In this document: one piece after another, positions 18,844 through 27,715 of the stretch
Layout: every line of letters begins with the position of its first letter
How positions within the stretch are numbered: position 1 is the first letter of the stretch
Source of the DNA: Lactococcus nasutitermitis
Lineage (GTDB): Bacteria; Bacillota; Bacilli; Lactobacillales; Streptococcaceae
Direction of reading: 5' to 3'
Assembly: GCF_018403765.1 (NCBI RefSeq)
Contig: NZ_BOVQ01000002.1
Location: forward strand, 1-64,000
DNA length: 64,000 nt
Notes under the pieces: generated by a model
The model's input: the letters and a program-made list of their open reading frames with translations, nothing else
Told to the model about the DNA's origin: nothing
Databases searched by the model: none
Position numbers and translations under genes: made by a program

Positions 18844-19608
18844 TTAAAATAAACCTAAAATTTTTCTCTTTTTTATAGGTGTTGCTTCTGTCGGATAAAC
18901 TATTTCATTTATAATTACTTGTTCGGCATTATTTTTAAACTTTTCAGCTACGCTTTTTCCATATTTTTTCTCTACTATGGTAAAGGCCTCTTTCATTTTG
19001 AAAGCTCTGCTTGTGACATTATGAGCATCAGAAGCGATGAAATGCGTTAACTCATGCTCAATAATCTGAAAGGAAAATTGTTGAATTTTCTTTCCAAAAT
19101 GTCCTGTAATGCTTGCTCCTGTAATCTGAGTTAATACTCCTTGAGTTACGAAATCATAGAGTTTCTCAGGATTTTTTATAATTTCTCCATTGCGTTCAGG
19201 ATGTACAAGAATGGGTTGGATGCCTTTTAATTGTAATTCATAGAAGAGTTTACTGGCATAACCTGGCACATGGTCGGATGGAAATTCTATCAGCATATAA
19301 TCTGTACTATCTGCTGACGTGACGAGTTTGCCATCTTCGTAATCTTCTATGAGTTCGCCATAGGCTCTCACTTCTTGTCCTGGAAGTATTTTTATCGGTA
19401 AATGGTGTTCTGCGATAATTTTTTCTACTTCTTTTACTTTTTCTAGGATTCCATCGCGTTCGTTATTATACTCTGGATTGTGGTGAGGTGTTGCTGTAAT
19501 TACTGTTATGCCTTCTTCAATCGCTGAGCGTAACATAATGAGAGTGTCCTCATGTGTTTTTGCTCCGTCATCAATACCGGGCAAAATATGACAATGTAAA
19601 TCAATCAT
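18844..19608 (-). CDS. epsC: PHP-type protein-tyrosine phosphatase of polysaccharide control
   Basis: A 254-residue manganese-dependent phosphatase of the CpsB/Wzh type that dephosphorylates the EpsB kinase. Metal-binding motifs are HCHILPGIDDG (residues 4-14), ATPHHNPEY, EFPSDHVP, HPERN and the C-terminal SDAHN. Its ATG is 2 bp past the kinase stop, and its GGAG ribosome site lies inside the kinase gene. With EpsA and EpsB it forms the control unit for chain length and output. Confidence 0.95.
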   Translation of the reverse strand: MIDLHCHILPGIDDGAKTHEDTLIMLRSAIEEGITVITATPHHNPEYNNERDGILEKVKEVEKIIAEHHLPIKILPGQEVRAYGELIEDYEDGKLVTSADSTDYMLIEFPSDHVPGYASKLFYELQLKGIQPILVHPERNGEIIKNPEKLYDFVTQGVLTQITGASITGHFGKKIQQFSFQIIEHELTHFIASDAHNVTSRAFKMKEAFTIVEKKYGKSVAEKFKNNAEQVIINEIVYPTEATPIKKRKILGLF

Positions 19609-19610
19609 GT

Positions 19611-20306
19611 TTATTCTGCTCCATAGTAATAATACTGACTTGTATCGTTGTTTTCTACTCCGTGAAGAATACAGCCTAGAATATTTGCTTTTACTTGTTC
19701 TAAAAGTCGTTTGGCTCTGGCAAGTTCTTCTTTTTTGGTTTGATTGGCATGTGCTACTACAAGAACACCATCTGTAATCTGGCTCAATAATTGAGCATCT
19801 GTTACACTCATGAGCGGTGGTGTATCAATCAATACAATGTCAAATTTTTGGGTCACATCTTTTAAAAGTTCGCGCATGGTAAGTGAGCCTAAAAGTTCTG
19901 AAGGATTTGGAGGAATAGGTCCTGATGCTAAGACAAATAAGTTTTCATTCATACGCGTTCTCTGAATTGCTGAATTTAAATCTACTTGTCTTGCAAGAAC
20001 ATTAGTTAATCCTGTAAAGTTTCTTACTTTAAATACTTGATGGACGACTGGTTTTCGTAAATCGCCATCAATGAGGAGTACTTTTTTGCCTTGTTGTGCA
20101 AATGTGATGGCTAGATTTCCAGTAGTTGTAGATTTTCCTGCTCCAGCATTTGCGGATGTGATACTCAATGTTTTTAAGCCTTTATCTGCCATGATAAACT
20201 CAATATTTGTTCTTAGAGTTCGATATTGTTCAGATATGGGAGATAAGGGATTGATACTTGTGATAAGTAAACGTTCATCTGAGATATTTTTATTTTTGTT
20301 TGCCAT
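19611..20306 (-). CDS. epsB: Bacterial tyrosine kinase of polysaccharide export control
   Basis: A 231-residue BY-kinase of the CpsD/Wze type. Walker A is SANAGAGKSTT (about 51), Walker A' is VLLIDGDLRKP (about 76) and Walker B is FDIVLIDTPP. The C-terminal tyrosine cluster (SQYYYYG) is the autophosphorylation tail. It works with the membrane activator EpsA encoded just upstream, as Gram-positive BY-kinases are split proteins. A clear GGGAGA ribosome site precedes the ATG. Confidence 0.95.
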   Translation of the reverse strand: MANKNKNISDERLLITSINPLSPISEQYRTLRTNIEFIMADKGLKTLSITSANAGAGKSTTTGNLAITFAQQGKKVLLIDGDLRKPVVHQVFKVRNFTGLTNVLARQVDLNSAIQRTRMNENLFVLASGPIPPNPSELLGSLTMRELLKDVTQKFDIVLIDTPPLMSVTDAQLLSQITDGVLVVAHANQTKKEELARAKRLLEQVKANILGCILHGVENNDTSQYYYYGAE

Positions 20307-20319
20307 AGTTTTTCTCCCT

Positions 20320-21087
20320 TTAGCGTGCTGAACGACGAGTTCTTGATGCAGTTTCGTTAGAAAGTTGCTCTACTTTTGTTTCTAAGCTTTTCTTAACAAT
20401 AAAGTCTTTTTCTGAAGCATATGGTGTTGAACCTAGGACGATAAAACCAAGTTGTTCGATATCTTCTTCGTTAACTACTTTATTATTAAAGAGTTCAAAG
20501 ACTAAAGTCATGATTATTCCTACGATAAGTCCTGCTAAGATAGAAACAGCAATATAAAGTTTTGGTCTTGGACTTACTGGACTGGCATTCGTTGTCGCAT
20601 CGGCTAGAATACTAACATTTGTGACATTGAGAAGTTTTTGAGCGTCATCACTAAAGATTTTTGCTGTTTCATTGGCAATGTTTTTAGCTGTGTAAGGATT
20701 TCTATTTCTTACGGTAATGGTGATAACTTGAGAATTGGTTGTATTTGAAGCTGTGATATTGCTTTGTAGTTCTTTAACTGTTTCATTCAAGTTGAGTTTT
20801 GTTTGTACTTGACCAAGAATGGCGGGAGAAACTATTACTTGATTGATTGTATTTGCCATTTGGATATTTCCTGTGACTTGTCCTGCATAGGCTTGAGAAT
20901 TATCCGAATCTGGAAGTTTTACTACAAGTTGGGTAGATGAAGTATAAACTGGTGTTGCTATAAAAAATGTATAAACAGAGCCAATAATAGCTACGATAAA
21001 AGTGCTTAGTATAATAAGTACGAGATGTTTGCGGAAGAGTTTAAAAATTTCTTTTAAATCTATTACTCTTTCTTTTTGTTCTGTCAT
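20320..21087 (-). CDS. epsA: Chain-length regulator / kinase activator (Wzz/CpsC family)
   Basis: A 255-residue membrane protein with two helices: near 20-45 (LVLIILSTFIVAIIGSVY) and near 175-200 after the family's proline-rich PVSPRPKLY motif. The segment between is extracellular and the cytoplasmic C-terminal tail activates EpsB. I place the start at the ATG at 21087, preceded by GGAGGAACC; an upstream in-frame start at 21120 would overlap the epsX end and lacks that site. Confidence 0.93.
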   Translation of the reverse strand: MTEQKERVIDLKEIFKLFRKHLVLIILSTFIVAIIGSVYTFFIATPVYTSSTQLVVKLPDSDNSQAYAGQVTGNIQMANTINQVIVSPAILGQVQTKLNLNETVKELQSNITASNTTNSQVITITVRNRNPYTAKNIANETAKIFSDDAQKLLNVTNVSILADATTNASPVSPRPKLYIAVSILAGLIVGIIMTLVFELFNNKVVNEEDIEQLGFIVLGSTPYASEKDFIVKKSLETKVEQLSNETASRTRRSAR

Positions 21088-21109
21088 GGTTCCTCCGATT
21101 TGTGGTTTT

Positions 21110-21874
21110 TTAATTTGCAATAAAATATTTTATTAAATTGTCTGCCCAAAGTTTGTTGCCTGCTGCATTTAAGGTATAGTAAGTATCATTTGTATTGACA
21201 GTTAAAGCTTGCATAGCTGGACTATCTGTTGCTGGAAATGCTGTCCAATAATCAATAAAAGTGTATTGTTTTGGGAGTGCATTTTTAAAGCTTTGTTCTT
21301 GAGTTGGATAAACGACACCATTGTAGATAGGATTTGATGGTTCCACTAGAATTGTCGCTTTGGTCTTGGAAAATTGTGAAAGGAGTTGATTGTTGCTTGT
21401 TTGCGACTCTGTCTCTGGAATATTTAAATTATCATTTAGTAATGGCGCTTCGTACAAAATGACATTTGGTTTTGTGGCAGTTACTTTATCTACGATTTTA
21501 TTATTGAGTAGTGCGGTGGAAGTTTCTGTTGTATAATTTATGGTTTCAAAATTCCAAACTTTCGTATCGTAAGCTTTTTTCATCGCTGATATCAGTGCTT
21601 GTGTCACTGCTGGGTTATTTTGGACAACAAAAGTCATGGTTAGTTTTTGCTCATTTTGTCCTGCTGATTTTAGCTGTGTTTGAATTGTTGGAGGAAGATT
21701 TTTCGCTAAAGCAAGATAGGATAAATCGGGTTCTTTTTTTAGGCTTGTTTTAGTTAAAATCGTTTTTTTCATATTTGTTGTCTGTGCTATCTTTTGTTGA
21801 TAATGTCTAAAACCAAAAACTATAACGACTATACCAACTAAGATAATAACTGCTATACTTATTTTTTTAAGCAT
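21110..21874 (-). CDS. epsX: Secreted/membrane-anchored SGNH-hydrolase-like protein (EpsX-like)
   Basis: First gene of the eps operon. The 254-residue protein has an uncleaved-looking N-terminal hydrophobic anchor (residues 5-23) and an extracellular domain ending in GNKLWADNLIKYF, consistent with the terminal block of SGNH/GDSL-type hydrolases. EpsX is found at the same place in lactococcal eps clusters; its exact reaction is not established. I do not see a strong catalytic GDS block, so enzymatic activity is uncertain. A regulator gene (epsR) that often precedes it is absent here. Confidence 0.7.
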   Translation of the reverse strand: MLKKISIAVIILVGIVVIVFGFRHYQQKIAQTTNMKKTILTKTSLKKEPDLSYLALAKNLPPTIQTQLKSAGQNEQKLTMTFVVQNNPAVTQALISAMKKAYDTKVWNFETINYTTETSTALLNNKIVDKVTATKPNVILYEAPLLNDNLNIPETESQTSNNQLLSQFSKTKATILVEPSNPIYNGVVYPTQEQSFKNALPKQYTFIDYWTAFPATDSPAMQALTVNTNDTYYTLNAAGNKLWADNLIKYFIAN

Positions 21875-21975
21875 ACATTTATTTTCTCACTTGTCTTTTT
21901 TGTTATTTTATTTCTTAAATCTTTTGCTACTTATTAACGAAAAAGTAGGGTATTTATTAAGCTTGCGTAATTTAT

Positions 21976-22004
21976 ATATTACACTTTTTTCCCTAATTTG
22001 TCTA
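21976..22004 (-). promoter_or_regulatory. Probable eps operon promoter
   Basis: On the minus strand TAGACA (22004-21999) is separated by 17 bp from TAATAT (21981-21976), which would start a leader of about 95 nt before epsX. No other promoter-like pair is evident between the trxA terminator and epsX. Confidence 0.5.
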
Positions 22005-22109
22005 GCTTCGTACTAAATTTTATTCGTCTAATTTACTTATTGTTCATTTTCAATGGCTTTGTTGACACGTTCTGTTGTTTATGTAAAATAATTGTTACTA
22101 AATAAAAAA

Positions 22110-22140
22110 AAAAAACGAACGTAATATTTCCATTACATTC
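22110..22140 (-). terminator. Terminator of trxA
   Basis: Arms GAACGTAAT (22117-22125) and ATTACATTC (22132-22140) with one wobble pair are followed, on the minus strand, by a long U-tract (the A-run at about 22103-22115). Confidence 0.8.
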
Positions 22141-22165
22141 ATTTCCTTACTTGAATTTTTATTCG

Positions 22166-22480
22166 TTAGGCAATTTCTTCTAAAATTGCTTTGAGTTGTG
22201 CTTTTGTATGAACACCAACGATTTGTTTTACTACTTCGCCATCTTTTTTGAACATTAGAGTTGGGATGCTCATAATACCGAAGTTTTGTGGTGTTGCTGG
22301 ATTTTCATCAACGTCCATTTTAACGATTTTGAGTTCTGACTCGTCATATTCATCTGCGAGTTGTTCAAGGATTGGCGCTTGCATACGACATGGGCCACAC
22401 CATGTTGCCCAGAAGTCAATGAGAACAACACCGTCTTTTGTTTCTTCTTCAAAGGTTGCATCTGTTGCTGTGTATTCCAT
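22166..22480 (-). CDS. trxA: Thioredoxin
   Basis: A 104-residue cytoplasmic disulphide reductase with the active site WCGPCRMQAP (about 28-37), the cis-proline segment SIPTLMFKKDGE and the usual thioredoxin fold order. It has its own promoter and terminator and lies between the eps operon and the LCP gene, so it is probably not part of glycan synthesis. A palindrome over its predicted transcription start suggests control by a regulator. Confidence 0.96.
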   Translation of the reverse strand: MEYTATDATFEEETKDGVVLIDFWATWCGPCRMQAPILEQLADEYDESELKIVKMDVDENPATPQNFGIMSIPTLMFKKDGEVVKQIVGVHTKAQLKAILEEIA

Positions 22481-22620
22481 TTTTTCTCCTCTGAGAGTTT
22501 CTTATTTCTCTCATTTCTTTTTAATATGCTTCTATTCTAACTGAAATTGTGTCAGTTTTCAAAGATTATGATTGGACTTTAAAGTTTTTTAACTCTTGAA
22601 ATTTTTTATCATTCTCTGCT

Positions 22621-22639
22621 ATACTATACATTATAGTAT
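22621..22639. promoter_or_regulatory. Palindromic operator candidate at trxA
   Basis: ATACTATA-CAT-TATAGTAT is a perfect 8-bp-arm inverted repeat directly abutting the trxA -10 box, placing it over the predicted start of transcription. The binding protein is unknown. Confidence 0.5.
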
Positions 22640-22667
22640 TTTATATGTTTCTTTTTTTAAATGTCAG
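22640..22667 (-). promoter_or_regulatory. Probable trxA promoter
   Basis: On the minus strand CTGACA (22667-22662) lies 16 bp from TATAAA (22645-22640). It predicts a leader of about 150 nt before trxA. Confidence 0.5.
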
Positions 22668-22695
22668 TATATTTTGCGTATTCTTTTGAATGTGC

Positions 22696-22701
22696 TATAA
22701 T
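22696..22701 (+). promoter_or_regulatory. Extended -10 promoter of the LCP gene
   Basis: TATAAT preceded by TGC (extended -10, TGnTATAAT) lies 37 nt before the ATG at 22739. The -35 region is weak. GGAG upstream of the ATG supplies the ribosome site. Confidence 0.5.
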
Positions 22702-22738
22702 GTCATTGATAAAGTTAGTGGAATGGAGTTTTTATTGA

Positions 22739-23656
22739 ATGGAAAGACAAACAAGTAAGAGGAAAAGACATCATCATCGAAAACATCGCTATTTGGGTTT
22801 GAAAATTTTTCTGGGAATTCTAGCAGTTTTAATAATTGTTGGTGCTGGTGTTGCTTTTGGACTTTATAAGAGTGTTGAAAATAGTTTTAATAGTGCTTAT
22901 TTTAAAGGCCCTAAGACTGCTGCGGTTAATTTCAAAAAATCTGAACCTTTTTCTACCTTACTCTTAGAAACTGGGAAAGTAGAGGGGAAAGAGAACTGTG
23001 TTGCTGCTGTTGTTTCTTCTACAAATATGAAAACAAGGCAGACAACTTTTGTGAATTTTCCTGTGACGGCAGAATTACCTAATGCTAGTGTCATTTCTAA
23101 TGTCTATCAGACAAATGGACTAAATGGTGTCTTGAAGAATGTTCAAGAACTACTTGGAATTAAGGTAAATAAAATCGTTCAGATAAATATCAATAAACTT
23201 GGAGAATTGGTTGAAGCTACTGGTGGAATTACAATTCAAAATGATGAAACTTTTGTTTCTTCGGGTTATCAATTTAATCAAGGAACTATCAAATTGAGTA
23301 CTGCTAATCAGGTTGAAGCTTATCTTAGTCGTGTTAATAGTAATGATGAAGCAGCTTCTATCACTCGTGTGCAAGATGTATCTATGGCAACTTATGCTAA
23401 TTTCAAACAAATTGCAGATAAACATAGTCTTTCTAGTATCAATTATTATCGTAACTTGTTGGATGCTTTTGGTGATAGTGTTAAAACTGATATTAATTTT
23501 AATGAATTTAAGGAAATCGCTGTAAATTATAATAAGGCTTTGTTTAACACAAATAAGTTAAATCTTCATGATAGTAAAGATGCAAGTGGAAAATTAGTTG
23601 TTTCAGATGATGACCTGAATCAGATGAAAGCTTTATTCATTAAGAGTTTTAAATAA
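22739..23656 (+). CDS. Divergent LytR-CpsA-Psr (LCP) family protein
   Basis: A 305-residue membrane-anchored protein: basic His/Arg/Lys-rich cytoplasmic tail (1-20), one helix (about 24-45) and an extracellular LCP domain. LCP enzymes attach polysaccharides from undecaprenyl-pyrophosphate to peptidoglycan. The fold order is recognisable, with VEATGGITI and YLSRVNSNDEAASITRVQDV near the usual arginine motif. However, the canonical RxD segment reads KVEGKEN and the PRDT segment reads FPVTAEL, so acidic and basic residues needed for pyrophosphate and metal binding are missing. It may be a weak or non-enzymatic homologue of lactococcal OrfY-type proteins. It is convergent with the glycosidase gene. 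Confidence 0.75.
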   Translation: MERQTSKRKRHHHRKHRYLGLKIFLGILAVLIIVGAGVAFGLYKSVENSFNSAYFKGPKTAAVNFKKSEPFSTLLLETGKVEGKENCVAAVVSSTNMKTRQTTFVNFPVTAELPNASVISNVYQTNGLNGVLKNVQELLGIKVNKIVQININKLGELVEATGGITIQNDETFVSSGYQFNQGTIKLSTANQVEAYLSRVNSNDEAASITRVQDVSMATYANFKQIADKHSLSSINYYRNLLDAFGDSVKTDINFNEFKEIAVNYNKALFNTNKLNLHDSKDASGKLVVSDDDLNQMKALFIKSFK

Positions 23657-23660
23657 AATA

Positions 23661-23695
23661 AAAAGTCAACTATTTAGGAAGTTGACTTTTTTTAT
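23661..23695. terminator. Bidirectional terminator between convergent genes
   Basis: Arms AAAAGTCAACT (23661-23671) and AGTTGACTTTT (23680-23690) surround an 8-nt loop, with a T-run to the right and an A-run to the left. It serves both the LCP gene and the glycosidase gene. Confidence 0.85.
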
Positions 23696-23696
23696 T

Positions 23697-24626
23697 TTAT
23701 TTCATCACGATGTAATCGGGAACTTTACGATTGTATTCGCTGGGAACGATTGTCTTACCTTTTAACGAGAGTTGAGTACTTCCTCCACCATCTAGTTGAA
23801 GAAGATTTTCTAGGTGGAGAGAGGAAACACCATCAATAATATTTTGATACCCTGCATTTGTAGCACTGACGATAGCATAGAGATTGTTATCTTTATCATT
23901 GCCAATAAATGAGTGAGTTTCCCAGTTGACACTACCATCACTTGGAACTATCTTTCCATCACGGATAAGGGCTACGCCAAAATCATAGCTTTGTTCTGCA
24001 CCATTTTGGATAATGGTGCTGGCTGGTGTGCTAGAATCGTAAATTTTGCAACTGCCGTTTTTGTTGATAACAAAACTGTATCGAATTTTTGTCGTTATGG
24101 GCCAATCTTCAAAAAGCTGTCCGTTATTTATCTGTAATCCTACTACACTACCTGTTGACACCTTAAAGCCTGTAGCGTTTATAATAAGACTATTGGGATA
24201 TTTGGCTGCAATATCTGCTATATAGGTTGGCGCTGTTGATGTACTAGTTGCTGTTTTTAATACTTCAGGATTATTGATACGATAAATCGTTAAATCGCCT
24301 TTTGAAAGGTTTGTAAATCTTTGAAGTTTCTTTTTTGCTGGGACTTTTATCCATTGTGGATTGCCTGCATCTGAAGCTACTGGCATACTTCCTGAAGCTG
24401 ATTTTACTGCTTTTTCTGAGACATATCCATTTGATTTATTGGTTTTTGTTGGGCTATCTGCTTGTAAGCTGGTAGTTGTTTTACTTGCTGTAGATATGTG
24501 CGGTTTAGTAAAAAACTTATAGGCAACTATACCTGCAACAAGAACAATAATTAAAACAATCAGGGGAATAATCCATGAGTGGTGCGGCTTTTTTTGAGTT
24601 CGTCTTTGCACGATTTTCTCCTTCAA
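23697..24626 (-). CDS. Membrane-anchored phosphodiester glycosidase (NAGPA-domain) protein
   Basis: A 309-residue protein with a basic N-terminal tail, one membrane helix (about 18-38), a Ser/Thr/Lys linker and an extracellular NAGPA-like domain. The family cleaves sugar-1-phosphodiesters; its C-terminal signature LDGGGSTQLSLKGK is intact (about 275-288), as is NATGFKVSTG near 150. Such proteins recur at the ends of lactococcal eps clusters. Given the LicD gene nearby, it could trim phosphodiester substituents on the polysaccharide (inference). Confidence 0.82.
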   Translation of the reverse strand: MKEKIVQRRTQKKPHHSWIIPLIVLIIVLVAGIVAYKFFTKPHISTASKTTTSLQADSPTKTNKSNGYVSEKAVKSASGSMPVASDAGNPQWIKVPAKKKLQRFTNLSKGDLTIYRINNPEVLKTATSTSTAPTYIADIAAKYPNSLIINATGFKVSTGSVVGLQINNGQLFEDWPITTKIRYSFVINKNGSCKIYDSSTPASTIIQNGAEQSYDFGVALIRDGKIVPSDGSVNWETHSFIGNDKDNNLYAIVSATNAGYQNIIDGVSSLHLENLLQLDGGGSTQLSLKGKTIVPSEYNRKVPDYIVMK

Positions 24627-24724
24627 TCTTTAGAGTTAAAATATTTGTTATTTTTGATGTTATGATTCTTTGTTTTATTGTACTCTAAAAATCACTTTTA
24701 TTCAATTTTGATACATTTTTGAAT

Positions 24725-27052
24725 TTATTTTAGGATGGCGAGAGTCGCGCCACTTCCTCCTGCATTGACTGGAGCATATTCGTATGATTTTATGTGGCGA
24801 TTATTTTGAAGTTTCTTTTGAACCATTTCACGGATAACTCCTGTGCCGATGCCATGAACAATAGTAATTTGGATGAGGTTGGCAAGGAGCGCTTGGTCGA
24901 TATAACTATCAAGCTCAAGTTCTGCTTCTTCGTAACGCATTCCTCGTAAATCGAGTTGTGCTTTGACTTTATTAGTTACTTTGCGAGTGACATTTTTTGA
25001 TTTTACTTTTGCTTCTTCTTGTTCGGTGAGTTCAAATTCGTCTTCTGTGAGGCGTGTTGTGATTGCGCCCATTTGGACTTGCCAACGTCCATCTTTTTCT
25101 AGGCGAATGAGTGTGCCTTGTTGGTTATAATCTGTGACGTTGACTTTTGCGCCTTGTTTAAGTCCTCTTTGTGCTTTCGCTTTTTTGAGGACTTTATTTT
25201 GACTAAAATCAATCGTTGGTGCTAATGCTTCTAATTCTGCGCGAGCGGCAATGATTTCATGAGGTTTGAGTGTTGATTTTTCATTGAGATTTTTTAAAAT
25301 CTCTTGGGCTTGCTCACTGGCTTTTTTAATTACTTCTGCGGCTTCTTTTTGAGCTTTTTGAAGTTCATTTTCTCGTTCACGGTTGATTTGGTTGTAAACT
25401 TTTGTGAGATCACGATGAAGGACTTGATTTTCATGTTCAAGTTGGCGAATATGCGTGCTACGTTCAACAACTTCGTGTGTTTTTTCTTCGAGTGTGGCAA
25501 TCATGTGATTGACATCATGCTCAGTGTCTGATATTTGCTCACTGGCTGTTGTAATAATGTTTTCTGGTAATCCTAATCGACGGGAAATTTCAAGTGCGTT
25601 AGAGCGTCCAGGAATACCGAGCTGGAGATGATAGGTAGGTTGCATTTTATCAATGTTAAATTCCATGCTGGCATTCATAACATTGGGCGTTTCTACTCCG
25701 TAGGCTTTGAGTTCGGGATAATGGGTGCTTGCCATTGTTTTTATGTTATTTTCTCGAAGATGTTCAAGAATCGCAATCGCAAGGGCCGCACCTTCTTTTG
25801 GATCTGTCCCTGCGCCAAGTTCATCTAATAAGACTAAGCTTGTGCTATCTGCTTTTTCTAGGATGTTGACAATATTTGTCATATGACTGGAAAAAGTGGA
25901 AAGACTTTGCTCGATAGACTGTTCGTCTCCAATGTCAGCAAAAATTTCATTGAAAATGTGAACACGGCTTTCATCAGCGGTTAGAATTGGTAAGCCTGAC
26001 TGTGCCATGACTGTGATAATTCCCAGAGTTTTTAGGGTGATGGTTTTTCCGCCTGTATTTGGACCTGTAATGACGATTGTATTGGTTTCATTGTCAAATT
26101 TTAGAGTATTTGCAACGACTTTTTGGGTATCAATCAAGGGATGACGCGCATCATAGAGTAAAATATCTTTGTCTGATGTGAGCTTTGGAATGCTTGCTTT
26201 ATTGTGAAGTAGGTAGTTGTATTTTGCTCGAATGAGGTCGATGTGCCCAATGAGCCAAGCGTTCTGGCGAATTTCTGCTGTATAAGGTTTGAGTGCTGCA
26301 GAAAGTTCGTGATAAATGCGAGAAATTTCATTTTTTTCTTCGAGATATGCTTGGTTGAGGTTGTTATTGAGTGCTACGACCGCGTTTGGCTCGATGTAGA
26401 GAGTTTGTCCGCTGGCTGACATATCATGTACGACACCGGGAATTTTATTTTTACTGTCGGCTCTGACTGGAAGAACTTGGCGCTCATTACGGATTGTTAT
26501 GAGATTTTCTGTTAGATTTGAGAGATTTTTGTTTAATAACTCTTGCATGATTTTTTTGATGTCAGACTGGTAACGTTTGATGTTACTTCTGATGTGCATG
26601 AGTTCTGCTGAGGCATTGTCGTAGAGGCTTCCTGCATTATCAAAAATTTCTAGTTTTTTTGTTAAATCTGAAAGATTTGTTAATTTATCTAGGGTGAGTG
26701 TTAGATGTGGAATTTCTACATTGACGGCTTCTTCAAAATAACGGGAGATGTTGATACCTTGCTGGGCGAGTTTTTTTATTTCGACAAATTCACGTCCTGA
26801 TAAAACAGCATCAAGCTCTAAACGGCGTAGAATTTCGCTGAGGTCTGCTGTTTTTGAGAGTTTTAGTAGTCCATTTTCTTGGGTTAAAATACGAAAATCA
26901 GCCAGCTCATCAAAGAGGAGCTGGATTTTTGTTTTGTCTGTGAGTGGTTCAAGTGTTTCGAGTTCTTTTTTTCCTTGTGCTGTGATAAGTAAGGGGGAAA
27001 ATTGCTCTTTTAATTTATCAAATTCTAAGATTTGTAGGATTTTTTTATTCAT
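24725..27052 (-). CDS. mutS2: Endonuclease MutS2
   Basis: A 775-residue MutS-family ATPase with a C-terminal Smr nuclease domain, involved in suppressing recombination or rescuing collided ribosomes. Walker A is TGPNTGGKTITLK (about 328), Walker B is VLLDELGAGTDP (about 405), a long charged coiled coil follows (about 515-610), and the Smr domain LDLRGMRYEEAELELDSYID with VHGIGTG is at 695-760. It lacks the N-terminal mismatch-recognition domain of MutS, as expected. It lies 25 bp after cvpA in the same direction, the common Firmicutes cvpA-mutS2 pair. Confidence 0.96.
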   Translation of the reverse strand: MNKKILQILEFDKLKEQFSPLLITAQGKKELETLEPLTDKTKIQLLFDELADFRILTQENGLLKLSKTADLSEILRRLELDAVLSGREFVEIKKLAQQGINISRYFEEAVNVEIPHLTLTLDKLTNLSDLTKKLEIFDNAGSLYDNASAELMHIRSNIKRYQSDIKKIMQELLNKNLSNLTENLITIRNERQVLPVRADSKNKIPGVVHDMSASGQTLYIEPNAVVALNNNLNQAYLEEKNEISRIYHELSAALKPYTAEIRQNAWLIGHIDLIRAKYNYLLHNKASIPKLTSDKDILLYDARHPLIDTQKVVANTLKFDNETNTIVITGPNTGGKTITLKTLGIITVMAQSGLPILTADESRVHIFNEIFADIGDEQSIEQSLSTFSSHMTNIVNILEKADSTSLVLLDELGAGTDPKEGAALAIAILEHLRENNIKTMASTHYPELKAYGVETPNVMNASMEFNIDKMQPTYHLQLGIPGRSNALEISRRLGLPENIITTASEQISDTEHDVNHMIATLEEKTHEVVERSTHIRQLEHENQVLHRDLTKVYNQINRERENELQKAQKEAAEVIKKASEQAQEILKNLNEKSTLKPHEIIAARAELEALAPTIDFSQNKVLKKAKAQRGLKQGAKVNVTDYNQQGTLIRLEKDGRWQVQMGAITTRLTEDEFELTEQEEAKVKSKNVTRKVTNKVKAQLDLRGMRYEEAELELDSYIDQALLANLIQITIVHGIGTGVIREMVQKKLQNNRHIKSYEYAPVNAGGSGATLAILK

Positions 27053-27077
27053 TTTTCTATATAATTATTTTTATTAT

Positions 27078-27638
27078 TTAGCCTAATGGCTTGATGTGTG
27101 TGATATTTTCGATGAAAAGTTGTTGTAAAATTCCTGATGATATTGGTGTGTGTAGAAGTAGGAAACGTGCTAAGAAACTGTTATTTAACTGTTCTTGAAT
27201 GGTTGCCATTGGTACGAGGCTGAGTGTCATTAGGAACATTTGTAAGCCAAAATAAGTGGCTGCTAGTCCTAAAATGCCTGCTATAATCTTGCCATTTTTT
27301 CCAAGAGGTTGTTTTGTGAAGTGGAGAAATATCCCGATGAGACGGATAATCAGGTAAACAACAATAAAAATAGCGATAAAAGCAACTGCAGCGTAGAAAG
27401 CATCGTCAAGATGAAAGAGGAGATTATCGCTAAAAATCAGGAGGTGTGAATCGGCGGTAGCGCTGGAAAAAGGCACCCACATACTAATCTTTGTGGCGAG
27501 GCTTTTGTAATTGTCAGCGGCGATAAAGGCAGCAATCAATGTGCCAAAAGTATAGATAATTTGCAAAATCAAACCGCGTGAATAACCAATCATGAATGCC
27601 CAAACGAGGAGGGCGAGAATAATTAAGTTTAATAGCAT
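27078..27638 (-). CDS. cvpA: CvpA family membrane protein
   Basis: A 186-residue protein with four hydrophobic segments (near 2-20, 22-42, 75-105 and 110-140). The N-terminus LLNLIILALLVWAFMIGYSRGLILQIIYTFG fits the CvpA/colicin V production family. Its exact role is unsettled. It is co-transcribed with mutS2. Confidence 0.85.
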   Translation of the reverse strand: MLLNLIILALLVWAFMIGYSRGLILQIIYTFGTLIAAFIAADNYKSLATKISMWVPFSSATADSHLLIFSDNLLFHLDDAFYAAVAFIAIFIVVYLIIRLIGIFLHFTKQPLGKNGKIIAGILGLAATYFGLQMFLMTLSLVPMATIQEQLNNSFLARFLLLHTPISSGILQQLFIENITHIKPLG

Positions 27639-27715
27639 TTTTCATTCCTGTGTTCTTTAACTTTTGAAACTACTTAAATAAGCTTTTCCTTTATTATAAC
27701 GTATTTTGGATAAAA

